Of a stretch of 64,000 bases of DNA, positions 33,476 to 44,036 are shown piece after piece; the first letter of the stretch is position 1, and each line of letters begins with the position of its first letter. The stretch is taken from assembly GCA_019096155.1 (NCBI GenBank), contig JAHCVI010000001.1:10416001-10480000 (forward strand), read 5' to 3'. Both the position numbers and the translations under genes were made by a program. The DNA comes from Staphylotrichum longicolle (taxonomy: Eukaryota; Ascomycota; Sordariomycetes; Sordariales; Chaetomiaceae). Under the pieces are notes generated by a model. The model saw only the letters and a program-made list of their open reading frames with translations, did not search any database and was not told the DNA's origin.

Positions 33476-34942
33476 TGTACAATGATACCAAGACGAGGAT
33501 GTAGGTGGCGACTACGTGACGGCGAAGCCAGTCGGCGACTTCAAGCAGCCGAGGAGCCCATGGAAGGAGACCAAAAGCGAGGAGGTGCGGCAGAGCGAGT
33601 CGGTTTCGGGAGCCGCAAGGTGCGATCAAGTGGACGGTATCAATCAAACAACAGGGAAAGACGGCTCTGGGTATTCGATCGAGAAACCGGTAGGTCAGGC
33701 GCAGGAGGATGGTGAGCCGTGGGAGTTGAGGACTGGACCACGTTCTCAATAGTCGCAAGGCTGATGTCATCGTATTGGGTATTGGGTGCTGGCGACGAAG
33801 TCGGTCGAACATCGAATGGGGGCAAATGGTTAGCAGTATCCTTGTCCCAACGAAAGCGGAAGTGACTTCTTACCAGAGGAAAAAAAGAGTGGGTGAAGCC
33901 TCGTCCTCAACAGGATAATCGGAATCGAATTGTGTGGCCTTGGCCCCAAAGGAGCCAAGACCACACGCTGCGTATTGCACTCAAGTGTTGCTCACAAGCT
34001 TCGTAACGGCTCTCCCAGAGGAACCAGGAAAGCTGACACCCGCGCCGAAGCGCGAGGCAGCTCCAGGCCCTGCTTTTCTGATGCCAATTACAGACGCGAG
34101 TTCGCGCCAAGCCGTCACCGGCAGAGCCCGCGACCCATCGAGAACGCCCGAGAGCGCAGATGGACGAGCCAAAGAGTGAAGCGGATTCTCCGAATTTCTC
34201 ATATGCCAATGAAAGAGTTTGAAAGCAGTGCTTGCGCAAAGCTCTCCGTTTGTAGCATAGAAACGCAGCGTTGAAGAGGACGAGGCTTCACGAGGAAAGG
34301 AAAAGAGAAAAGAGGAACAGAAGGCAAGACGTGCACAAAGTTTTGTTTTGGAGTTATCGAAAATTGGCGGCTCACTGCCCCGCGGTCCCAGCTAGCCAAT
34401 CAGAGCTCAGAAAGCTTCCAGGTCTTGGCGGATACCCCACCGAACCCAGGGGTTTTCTCGAAGAAATGACCCCCACTCCGCTCCCGTCCCTCTCCCAGTC
34501 TCCGTTTCACAAATTCACACGTCTCCCCCATGGCAGCAGCGCGGAAAAAAATTGCGGCCCTGGTGGGTCAACGCCAACCAGGCACCTCCTGTATCGTGGG
34601 CTGGAAGCGGTAAGGCAGGCAGGGAGCGCCAGGAGGGAAAAGGCCAGACTGCTGCCCTGCGAATGGCATCCTGTTAGCCGGGATTCCGCGAGTGGAAAGA
34701 GGCGATTCCCGCTAAGCCAGTGCCGCAGTGTGCTCTCGATGCCTTGATACACCCATGCTTCGCTCTCATTCACGCTCTTTTTTCTCTTTTTGTCAGTCTT
34801 GCAAGTTTCCAGGTTGTTGCGCCTGTTGGTCGTCCGTCGCTACCTTTGCGTGCCCGTTTGCACAGTTTGCTATTCTTTCCCCCTTCTTTACTCCCATACA
34901 CTCGCTCTTTGGCCTTGCTCTGTTTACCTGTCGACTGCCATT
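33476..34942. other. Gene-poor region, right part
   Basis: Upstream region of the methyltransferase gene. A pyrimidine-rich stretch at about 34,770-34,940 fits a fungal promoter/5' UTR. No gene supported. Confidence 0.5.
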
Positions 34943-36110
34943 ATGAGGGATACAGTTTTGGTCTCTTCCCCCGAGGATGACGAGCTTCCACACCTCTGGC
35001 AGAAGCCTGCCTACGGTGTGCTTCTTGCATGCCTCAAAAACCTTCATGTCGAGCCTCGGGTCTGGAACGCCCACGTCTCGCGTGCCGATATACTCAAGGA
35101 GCAAGCGGCCACTGCCCATGACCGCAGAGAGATAGTTTCCTTCTTGTCCACCATCATCAAGAGCAGTTTGGCATGGCTTGACAGCGACGATGAGCGAGAA
35201 GTGATCTGGGACGAGGCCAGCAAGCGGATGTCGGAGCGTTGTGGCCGGACAGGTATGTCGACGTGGCAGAACGGGGAGAGTGGCAGAAGAAGAAAGGTAA
35301 AGCTGACGGCAGCATCAGCGATGGGGGAGATCACTCGGCGTTGGCCATTTGAGGATCACGGCTATGGTTCTTTCGACCTCGCGATAAGAGAGCCCCCTCT
35401 GACAGGGGACTCTCTGGGTCTCAAGACGTGGGGTTCGTCATATGCTCTCGCCCGACTCCTCCACGAATTCACGGCCGGACCTCTGGCACACTTGTTTGCC
35501 CCGGGCGCCATGTCAACGCCGGAAGAGGTTCTTGAGTTGGGATCCGGCACCGGCCTCCTAGGGCTGGCAGCTGCCTGTTTTTGGAAAACAAGCGTTGTCC
35601 TTACAGACCTGCCTACCATCACCCCTAACCTGGCACACAATGCCTCTCTTAATCAGAACGTCGTGGAAAGGCGAGGCGGCAGAGTCGAAGTGGCCCCCTT
35701 GACCTGGGGCGGTGGCGAGGACGACACCGACGAGAGGTTTCGAGAACTAAACCGCTACCAGGTGAGAGAAACGTTGCAAGAGGCTACGGGACAGCTGCTA
35801 ACCTCCAGTGAAGCTCATCATTGTGGCAGATCCCTTGTATGACGACGACCATCCCGCACTCCTTGCCACCGCCATCGACGAGCAACTTGCTCTCAGCCCG
35901 GACGCCCGGGTTCTCGTCATGGTGCCACAGCGGGACGAGATCACCAAGGGTCTTCTCGAAACGTTGAGGGGCGAGTTAGCTCGGCGGCCTAGCTCTCTTT
36001 TCTGCTTGGAGGAGAGCATCGTTGATGGGCAAGATGACTGGGGCGATGACCATGACGACGACGAGACGCAGCATGTCGGTTTCTGGTGGGGTGTGTTTGG
36101 GCGAAGTTAG
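34943..36110 (+). CDS. EFM2/Rrg1-type protein-lysine methyltransferase
   Basis: Three exons, 34,943-35,252, 35,319-35,761 and 35,814-36,110; 349 residues. It is a seven-beta-strand, SAM-dependent methyltransferase of the MTase16 group: motif I VLELGSGTGLLGLAAA, post-I VVLTDLP, and IIVADPLYDDDHP at motif II/IV. The N-terminal part (HLWQKPAYGVLLACLKNL, EITRRWPFEDHGYGSFDLAIREPPLTGDSLGLKTWGSS in pieces) resembles fungal Efm2/Rrg1, which methylates translation elongation factor 2 in yeast. Intron 1 (35,253-35,318, GTATGT..CAG) is 66 bp and open in frame, so it is easily missed; removal gives RTAMGEITRRW. Intron 2 (35,762-35,813, GTGAGA..AAG) must end at AAG, because the CAG five bases upstream would bring a TGA into frame. 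Target protein is inferred from family only. Confidence 0.85.
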
Positions 36111-37318
36111 TTTAGTCTCGCGCTGAGCGCGTTCTACCGGGCATCTGAAGCGTGGCGTTACGGGGGTGTTTGGGTGTGGATGATATTCATTTGAGCGAGA
36201 TTCTGGGATAGACGAATAGAGATTCAAGACGTGGGTAGAGAGGCTTAGAAGTGCGGATAGAGCATAGAGGTAGATTCGAATGATAGAGCCTTTTAGAAGT
36301 ATCACAGAGACTCGACTGATAAATGAGATAGCACCGGCACCAGGTACCCTTCAAGACTCTCTCCACAAGCTCGCTGCATATCGCCGCTCTGGCAAAGTCA
36401 CTCGCCCTTTATGTTCCGCCGGGCATGACGACAAAGAAAACACCCGCGTCCACACCGTGCTGGCATGTGGTCGCGGCAAAATCGAGCCCGGGCAAAGTCT
36501 GAGGGGGAGCAATAGACCGGCGTTGAGGCCATCATTTCAAATCGGCACTGTGTCCCGAGCATGAGGCCCTCGTTTGGGACCAGACCGACTGAATAAGTAA
36601 GTGTGCGAGCAGTATCAAGGTCTCAATTCATCATCCCGCCTGTTTGTCACCTCTCACGCACAACTCCCCCTTCAAACTCAAAACCACAGCCTCGCTTTGC
36701 TTCTGATGCACCAACCCACCGCCACCTTCTAACAAATTCACAGAAAAGTCCCATCTCCCAGATATCCAAACGTGCGTGTGACGACAGGAAAAACGACAGG
36801 TCAGAAGCCCAAACTCAACTTGACCACACTCAACCTTTTGCATCAGGTATCTCCAAAAAGCAAGGACGCTCACGGTTGCCCGGCGTCTAGTAAACGAGAG
36901 AAATAGTTTTGAGGGGACAAAACGACAGGGTATCTAACAAAATTCCACTGAGGAGAAATTCGATCAACCAAATTTTGGGGTTAGGGGAGGTGGGGGAAAT
37001 AGTTGGCGCGAGTGAGGTTGAGATAGCGTGAGAGCCAATCTTGGGGGTAAATGGATCATGCGGCGGCGACAATCGCTCCATCGGCAACGTAGATGATGTG
37101 CTGTACAGCCGACCAGGGGTAGGGCGTGTGTATTGGTGTCCGAACTAGAAATCGAAAGTGCGGGGGAGTTCAAGAGTCGGATTGAGGTGGGTTGGGGGCA
37201 TTGGGCGGCGAAGTGGACAGTCAAGGGTTGAGCCATCCCTTCGGATTAGGTAGTTTTCCTAGGGAGTAGGGGGTATCTCTTTTGGAGGTATTTTCCGACA
37301 ACCACAGTTATTTGGGCG
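36111..37318. other. Intergenic between convergent genes
   Basis: 3' regions of the methyltransferase (plus) and the DUF7624-type gene (minus). No gene or repeat recognised. Confidence 0.5.
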
Positions 37319-39854
37319 TTAAACGGTGATCGACATATTCTTCCTCGACTCGGCGTCCTCAGGCTGGATACCAAAAACTAGCCTGAACAAATCTCGCAAG
37401 AAGCTGTATTGGGCGGACCGCAGCAGCATCCAACTGACACTCTTGGCAATCTCGACAGCGGTGAAGCGTTTCCCGCGGACCGGGAGACTGGCTGACGGGC
37501 GGAAAGATGTGTCGCTGAGCACAAGGTTCTTGTAGCTCTGCAGGAGCGTTGCGTGGCTGGGGAGTGAGCCGAAGGAGCCTGTGGGTAGGTTCTTCGTGAA
37601 CGCCTGCAGTGAGGCAGCGCCGCCCGTACCACTGGCAGCGGCCGTGTCGCGGTTGAAGCCAATGTTCATCGCGGCCTTCACGATCAGCGCCTTGATGCGT
37701 GTGATGTTGATATCCTCAACGGTAGCGGCTGTAGTGGCCGTGCTCGAGGTGTGCTGGCTGCTCTGACTGTAACCCGACAGGTTCGACGCATTGCTCGACC
37801 AACGTCCGCCACGGTCGCTGCGGGAGTCAGTCGAAGTGCCGAGGACAAGAATGTTCGGCATCTGCGGACTGGCGTCAGGCGAGACGGGAGTGTCTTCGAA
37901 CTCGGTCACCGGCGTCTCGGGCACGATAGGGTGTTGCCGCGGTCGGTCGATGTCGGCGAGGCTGCGCAGACTTTCACGTTTCGAGTGAAGCGAAGCGCGG
38001 CTGCCGGCGTTCGAGCGGGAAATATCGGACTGGTGGCTGCTCATCACCGGAAGACCATAAGGAGGGCCGGCGGCGAAGAAATTGATCTGGTTTGGCCGAG
38101 GAGTGCCGCGATCTGGCCGAATTTGTGTCCAGCCCTCACGAAAGATATCACAGAGCTCCCAGCACGCCTGTACGGCTGACCCGAGCAGCTCTTCATCCGG
38201 CGCCTTGCCATCTCGCCTGTTCTGCCGGAGGCTGAAGAGCATCTCGGCCAGTGACCAACATGCGCGCAAAAGCGAATCTGTCTCTTCGGCCAGGTCACTG
38301 CGTTGCTTCATCAAACGGTGACAGAGCGTAATGTAGAAATCCAGGGTCCGTTCCCTGAAAGCCTCTGGGAGAGACCGGCTGTCCTGAGCGCTGTACAAAC
38401 TAAAGGTTCATGTTAGACGGATGTCCAGCGAGCTGCATGGTTGTGGGGAGAAGAAGATTCATACTGGTTGTTGAGCTCAAAGCTCACTCTCAGGATGGAG
38501 TCGGCCGTCTCATCTTTCTTTTGCCGCACATCGAACAATGCCTGACAAAAGTCGCGGCACAGATCCAGATTCGTCCGGACGCCGTATGACTCGGAGATAT
38601 CATCCCGGCTGTGGTAGAGTCGCTTGCAGAGCTTCCAGCAGCTCTTCCATGCCTTTTCGTGGGCGTCTGGTGTCCCCGAGCTGTTGAAGACGCGTTCTCG
38701 GTGGATCGAACTGAGGTTGGCGAGCGTGTTACACAACGTCCAGCACTCTTCCAGAGCTGCACGTAGCGCCTTGACCTCGCTGTCTTGGCCAATTGCTGGG
38801 ATAGCGAATTCGTCGGCATCGTCGTAGTCGTCGTCTCCGTCCAGTTCATGGCTTTCCGGTATCACTACGCCGCAATTCGTCAGACAAGACACCTTTCAGG
38901 ACCAACACATGACAAAGTCTTACACTCCAAACTGCTGGCTGTGCTCGACCGCAACTTGGAAGGATCGTTTGCGAGGACATCTTCCAGTTTCTGCGCCTGT
39001 GGTGTTGCGGCGTCTATGGTGAACATGACCGGCTTCACTTTTGTATTGACTGTGGGAGGACCATGAGCGGGGGGGGTCTTTTGGGGCGATGTGTCAGCGA
39101 AAACGAGCTTCGAGATATTGAATCATGAAGAAAATTGGCGCACCACTGTTGATGGCTCACTGGGAGGTGGGCTGCTTGCGCCGGTGCTGTCCACGCTGCC
39201 ACCGCTTGCTGGATTCGAAAGGCCGGATTTCGAGGTCGTATCCTCTGACTTCTGGTACACAGCCCAAGTCAGCATGGCGTCCGCACCGGAGTAGACGTGC
39301 CATTGATCATACCCAGTTCTGGAAGCTCGGGGGTGCATGTATTACCGAGACAACCTCTTCGCTCAGCGGCCTCCGAATGTGGTCAGGAATGTTCGTCTTG
39401 AGCATCATAAGCTATGCGCTGTCAGCCAACTGAGTGAGGGAGACGCTCGTCCTCGGGTATCAACGCACCGATCGCCGGACATGGCTGTTCTCCTCCTCTG
39501 CGTTTTCGGCCGCCTCATCTTCAATTTCTGTGGTCTCGGTTCCGTTTGACGTGACGGGAGAAGGGCCGACGATATCACTGCTCGGGCTCATCAAGTGAGC
39601 TGAGCTGGGTCTCATGAACGGATTGGGGCGTAGAGACTGGGACTCGGGCCCCGAGGAGCTGCTGGTGGTGCAAAACGAACGTCAGGACTCGGTACGGCAG
39701 CGAAAGTCTCAACATTGAAATGGGATTCATACGCCATATACTGGGAGGACAGGGAGGGAGAGTCTGGCCCTGCAGAGAGCGACATGTCTGCGTGCGACAA
39801 ATATCTTGAGGTGATGCTTCCCGTTGATGACCTCAAGGGTACCTCAAGAGCCAT
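37319..39854 (-). CDS. Conserved fungal DUF7624-type protein, seven exons
   Basis: Exons read as 39,854-39,742, 39,661-39,469, 39,411-39,346, 39,251-39,144, 39,077-38,924, 38,864-38,465 and 38,399-37,319; phases all agree and total 704 residues (701-704 depending on a GTGGTG donor choice at 39,143/39,146). The N-terminal 280 residues are Ser/Pro/Glu-rich with short islands such as MMLKTNIPDHIRRPLSEEVV. The C-terminal two thirds is helical and Trp/Cys-rich, with repeating ALEECWTLCNTLANLSS, AWKSCWKLCKRLYHSRDD, LRACWSLAEMLFSLRQN and AVQACWELCDIFREGW segments, then a Ser-rich linker and a conserved C-terminal block (KALIVKAAMNIGFNR, VEIAKSVSWMLLRSAQYSFLRDLFRLVFG). This matches fungal proteins of unknown function that I recall as DUF7624; no enzymatic motif is visible. 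The first two exons are the least certain. Confidence 0.7.
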
Positions 39855-42800
39855 TGTGCCCGATTGTGGCTCGAGGGGCAAGAACGAGCCGGAGAATGGA
39901 CGAATCTGCCGGCGCAGTAACAACCACGACTGCAGTACCACGCGATAGGGGGGTGCGACAGACTGGTTCCAGGTGGGCGCGATACCGAGAACAAACAGCT
40001 GGGTTCAAAGAGCCTTGGGCGACGGTAACAAGCTTGGACTCAACGGTCGACTACTGGTGTTGAGTCAAGAGGTGGGCAGCCTTGTCTGAGTGGCTCGAGC
40101 TGACCCGGAAATAATTCTCTCTCCGGTGCGGGCACTTGGGCAACACTGAGAGGAGGGGGAGGGAGGGTAAGAAAAGGCGTCCTTTGCGGAATCCCGACGG
40201 AGGCTGCAACCTCCAGGTTTTCCCGAGCAAGCAACCAAGAGCGTTGGGTCGTGCAGCAGAGGGATCGATGGCCAGCGGCGGACTGGAGATGTACGCCAGA
40301 TGCTGGATGCAGCCGGATGGGGTGGTAAGGTAGTTGGACGGGTGGGCGGACTGGACGAGCACCGTCTCCGCCTGCGGGGGACGGGAACGAGGCAGGCAGC
40401 GTCAAAACAGCACAGCTGTCAAAACGCGACTTGCTGGGTGACAAGCACAGCTGCTTGGCGGGATGCGGCAGCAGCCAACGCGGGCGGATGGCGACGGCCT
40501 GGTCTTGTCGACGGGTGAGTGGTGGAGTCGTCGCTCGTGGGAGGTTTGGTGAGCGAGTCCGGCGCGGAGCGTCAGTGGTCAAAGAGAGAACGCCCGCTGC
40601 GCTTAAGGAGGAAGCAGCAGCCAGACGGAAAGGATGGCAGCAACGGGCAGGTGGTTTGCGGGAAGCCAAGGGTCCTGGGCACTTTGCCGAACAGGGGATA
40701 GACGGGGGATAGAAGGCACCACCAACGGACTTGCAGGCTTGCAGCAGCTGCACGGCGCAATGTTAATTACCATCAGAGACGGATACGGATACACAATAAT
40801 CAGAATCCTCCCGCCGAGGCTCTCGCGTTTGATGGTGGCCTGCCTGCAATCTAGTGACGCGCTTCTTCGACCTCGCGCAGCCGGTGCAACGTGGAGCGTT
40901 GCTCGTGTTGGCCTGCGGCCCAGCCGGCATCGTTGCAATCGCTCTTCTGGTCAGTCGTCTTGAAGCGCAAAACCCCAACAGCATGCGTGGACTGAGGCCT
41001 ATTCCATCCCGCACATGCAGACAGGGGGGACGATGCGCGCCGTTGCCCTCTCGGCCCTCTCGGGCCAGTAAGAAGCTGGCGTGGAAGCCCCTCTTCTGCC
41101 GATGGACTGCATGGCCATGACACCGGCGCTTAACGACTCGCTGTGGCTCGCTTTGCCAGCAAGTCAGCGGTCTCGGTTTGACAAGCCTCCCCTGCCAGAA
41201 GTGTACCGGGATGAGAGGGAAAGAACTGGCCAATTGGGGCCTGCCTGGGCTGACCACAACCACCACACCGTTCCCAGCCCGCTGGACAGCATGCTGGGCT
41301 GGGTGTTCTGGTTTCTCTTTTCCTGGCCTAGCCGGCCCAGTCTCGTCCAATCTTGTGTCGATCAGGAAGCACAGACAAGTCTGTTGCCGACTCGAGTCTT
41401 CTGGGCACAGTCGCACATGGCCGAAGAGCCTTTGATGAACGATATAACGTAACTACAACTAAACTCACAGCCGCGCCCTGTCAGGTCTGGCATCGGACTT
41501 GGCTGGCCATGGCCCCCAACAGAGTTAGGTTTGGCTGAATGTGGGCGGTGGGTGGCATCTGAGAGACGGAGCAGCATGTGCGGAGAGGAGCTGGAAACAA
41601 CGGGCAAAGCTTCATCTCCGAAGCGCCAGGCCGGACATCGCAGGACACACAGTATGTGTTTGTTTTGTCCGTGGCCCGGGATGATCCAGACAAAAGAGGG
41701 TGCCTCGGTTCGGTTCTCTTCCCCAGCGGGAACAGCGGATCACGTTGCTGCCTCTCCAACTCGGTCGTGGTGTTGCCGGATGAGTCGCAGCAGACAGACT
41801 GGGAATTGGCGTAGTGACCGTCGGCGAGGCAGCCCTACGCAGGACAAGGAAGCGGGTGGAAGGTGGGGGGAACTTTCACCTCCTGTGTATGGCGGGTGGT
41901 TGTCTCGGCCACCACACCCGGCCCGGCAGGGGTCCTGAGCCCGTGGGCGGGTGGCATCCCGAAGATCTGGTCCTGATCCTATTTCGGAACTAGCGCGGCG
42001 AGATGGGCGCTCGTCAACTCGGCGCTGGCCAGGTTCATCAATGCCTCTGGAAGTTAACTGAACACTTCGTCCGCTAGTAGGGGTTCTGAGTCTCACGGGC
42101 CAAACCCAATCCACTTCTCCATGCGGGCAGCCAGCCAGCGCAGGCCAGCTAAGGTGCTCCGCCTTTCAATCGGGAGTCGGATCCATGCTTGCTGGTTTAG
42201 ACCGGGGGGCACCAAAACAAACATTGGATCTTCGTGTCGAGGATCAACTTGGCAGCGAACTGGAAACCGAAGGTTCTCCATTTCGATCTGGAAGCCCAAC
42301 CCGCGTTCCTGCCCCACCTTCCAGGGATGTCGAGTGCGCGCTAGGCCTAAGCGCCACCACAAGACTTCGTCGGATTTGTCGTGTTGCAGGTCGCTTGCTG
42401 AATGTTTTGCAGGTCCGTTGGTCCAGCTGACTTTTGCGCGTCTAGGACGTGAACCAACAGATCGGCCATCAAAAACAAGGAAGGCTCTTGGATTGATCAT
42501 GCACACTCACCGCCACCGGTTCCGGGATTCTGGAAACCGAGGCACGGACATCCGGAGACTGAGGTGAATTGGAAGCTCCGGGTAGCCTTCAGATTTGAAA
42601 GTCAGCCAGTGGCTCAACTAGCTAAAAGGCTTGCTGGTTCGTCCCCAGGATTGTGCTCTCGCGGCCATATCTATCCCGAAGGCAGACCAGCCTGGTGTGC
42701 TCGTCGTTCTCTCCCTCCATCCTGTCCAGCTTGCATCCTCATGACCAACCAAATGGACCATCAAAAGCCCTCACCCCCTTGTCGTTACTTGAATGCCCGT

Positions 42801-43207
42801 AAGCCCCAGGCCGACTTTGATACCCAACAGTCCTGATGCATTTGCGCCATTCACATGACAGCAGACAGACGCTTGTTCTTCTGCAGATGCGCCATGCCAC
42901 GATACCAGTTGACAGATGTATTTATGCGGTTGGTCCCAGATCCCACCCAGCCACGAGCAGGAGACTGCCTTCTCTCTCAGACAGCCACCTCCTGTGTGCT
43001 CTCGGGACTCTTGACGGGCGACCCATTGACCAAAACCAACCCCACTTTCAACCGAAATCAACCTTGACGCCGTCTCTGCTAACCAAGCGGAGAAATCAAC
43101 CCTATGAGGCGAACATGCTCGGGGAATCATGGATCGCCAGAAAACCGCAGAACCGCCCTTTTTAACGCCCGTAGATGCATATCGAAAACTGAAACGAGGG
43201 TTCCGCC
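39855..43207. other. Intergenic, 3.35 kb, no gene supported
   Basis: Between the start of the DUF7624-type gene and the stop of RPB10, both minus. A 237-codon minus frame (40,040-40,753) and others are Pro/Ser/Arg-rich, have no domain and are overlapped by similar frames on the opposite strand. Part is probably promoter and 5' UTR of the gene to its left. Confidence 0.5.
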
Positions 43208-43634
43208 CTACTCCTGGTTGCGCGTCTGCATCTCGATCTTCTTGTAGTTGCGACCGTCGGGGGTATACCTAGAGAGGGGTGTCAGATATTCCACTGGGCT
43301 GTATGTTGGGTAATTGCTCCCTTGGTGCGCACATACTTCAAGAGCTTCTCGATCAGGTCGACATGTGTCATGACCATACGCCGGCAGCAGTACCGCTTGC
43401 AGCCAAGCTGGTCCAACGCATCGCTTTCGAGGTGTCAGTTCCGCGAAGCTTCATCGCAGGGCGTAAAGCAGTGCCACCTACCCGTCGGTCAGACCCTCCT
43501 CCTCAATGAGTTTGACAAACTTCTCCCAGAGATCGCCCGTCACCTGGAGAGAGGATTAGTCGAGCGCAAATGCAAACCCAGGCCGAGGTGCCACACACCT
43601 TGCCGCAAGAGAAGCAACGGATCGGAATAATCAT
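43208..43634 (-). CDS. RPB10: RNA polymerase I/II/III common subunit Rpb10 (RPABC5)
   Basis: Four exons, 43,634-43,599, 43,543-43,482, 43,423-43,337 and 43,268-43,208, encode 81 residues. Introns are 55, 58 and 68 bp, all GT..AG, with matching phases. Rpb10 is a small zinc-binding subunit shared by all three nuclear RNA polymerases, needed for assembly of the Rpb3/Rpb11 (or AC40/AC19) platform. The sequence shows the invariant MIIPIRCFSCGK start with C-x2-C, LGCKRYCCRRM with the CC pair completing the zinc site, and THVDLIEKLLKY near the end. Length is slightly above the 65-76 usual because of a short C-terminal tail (DGRNYKKIEMQTRNQE). It diverges from UTP17 across 402 bp. Confidence 0.96.
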
Positions 43635-44036
43635 TTTGTCGGCGCTTGTTGAATGACGTTGGTATCGGTAAAGCGATGTACTGCGCTCTAGGAAAAGAAA
43701 GCAGGCGCGTCAGAAAGTTCTGCAATGGCGCAAGGTTCCGTCGAGCTCGATGGGTTTGGGGTGATGGCTGTGAAGATTGTCGCGGTCGCTCTCCAGTCTC
43801 CAAAGGCAGGGAGGGCAGCCTCAAATCTTTTGTCTTCGGCCATAGTCCTGGTCCGTGCGTATCGCTGATAACAACGCAAGCCCCACTGTAACTTTTTTTG
43901 AATGTCTCCGCCAAATTTTCTTCGGCCTGCCGTATGTTTGCAATTGGAGACGGATTGGGTGTTTGTTCTGGCATTGGCTTGTCCGGCTCCTCTTCCTGCT
44001 GCACTTGTCTCTCCCTGCGGTTACCGACCACTCAGG
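43635..44036. promoter_or_regulatory. Shared divergent promoter RPB10 / UTP17
   Basis: The two start codons are 402 bp apart in opposite directions, so both promoters and 5' UTRs fit here. Both products serve rRNA synthesis or maturation. I see no clean PAC (GATGAG) element; an AAATTTTC-like stretch at about 43,912 is weak support for an RRPE-like site. Confidence 0.6.

Noticed and set aside
26228..34942. Transposon island explanation for the gene desert
   Set aside because: No terminal repeats, target duplications, reverse transcriptase or transposase motifs seen, and no strong AT bias. Kept only as a gene-poor region with one possible relic.
40040..40753. 237-codon minus-strand frame
   Set aside because: Pro/Ser/Arg-rich without domain, no ATG start that is convincing, and the opposite strand is open at similar length. 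Best explained as GC-rich intergenic DNA.
42600..42660. GGTTCG-containing stretch as a possible tRNA B box
   Set aside because: No matching A box, acceptor stem or anticodon arm could be drawn. I looked for GGTTCRANNC throughout and found no convincing tRNA; a tRNAscan-SE run would settle it.
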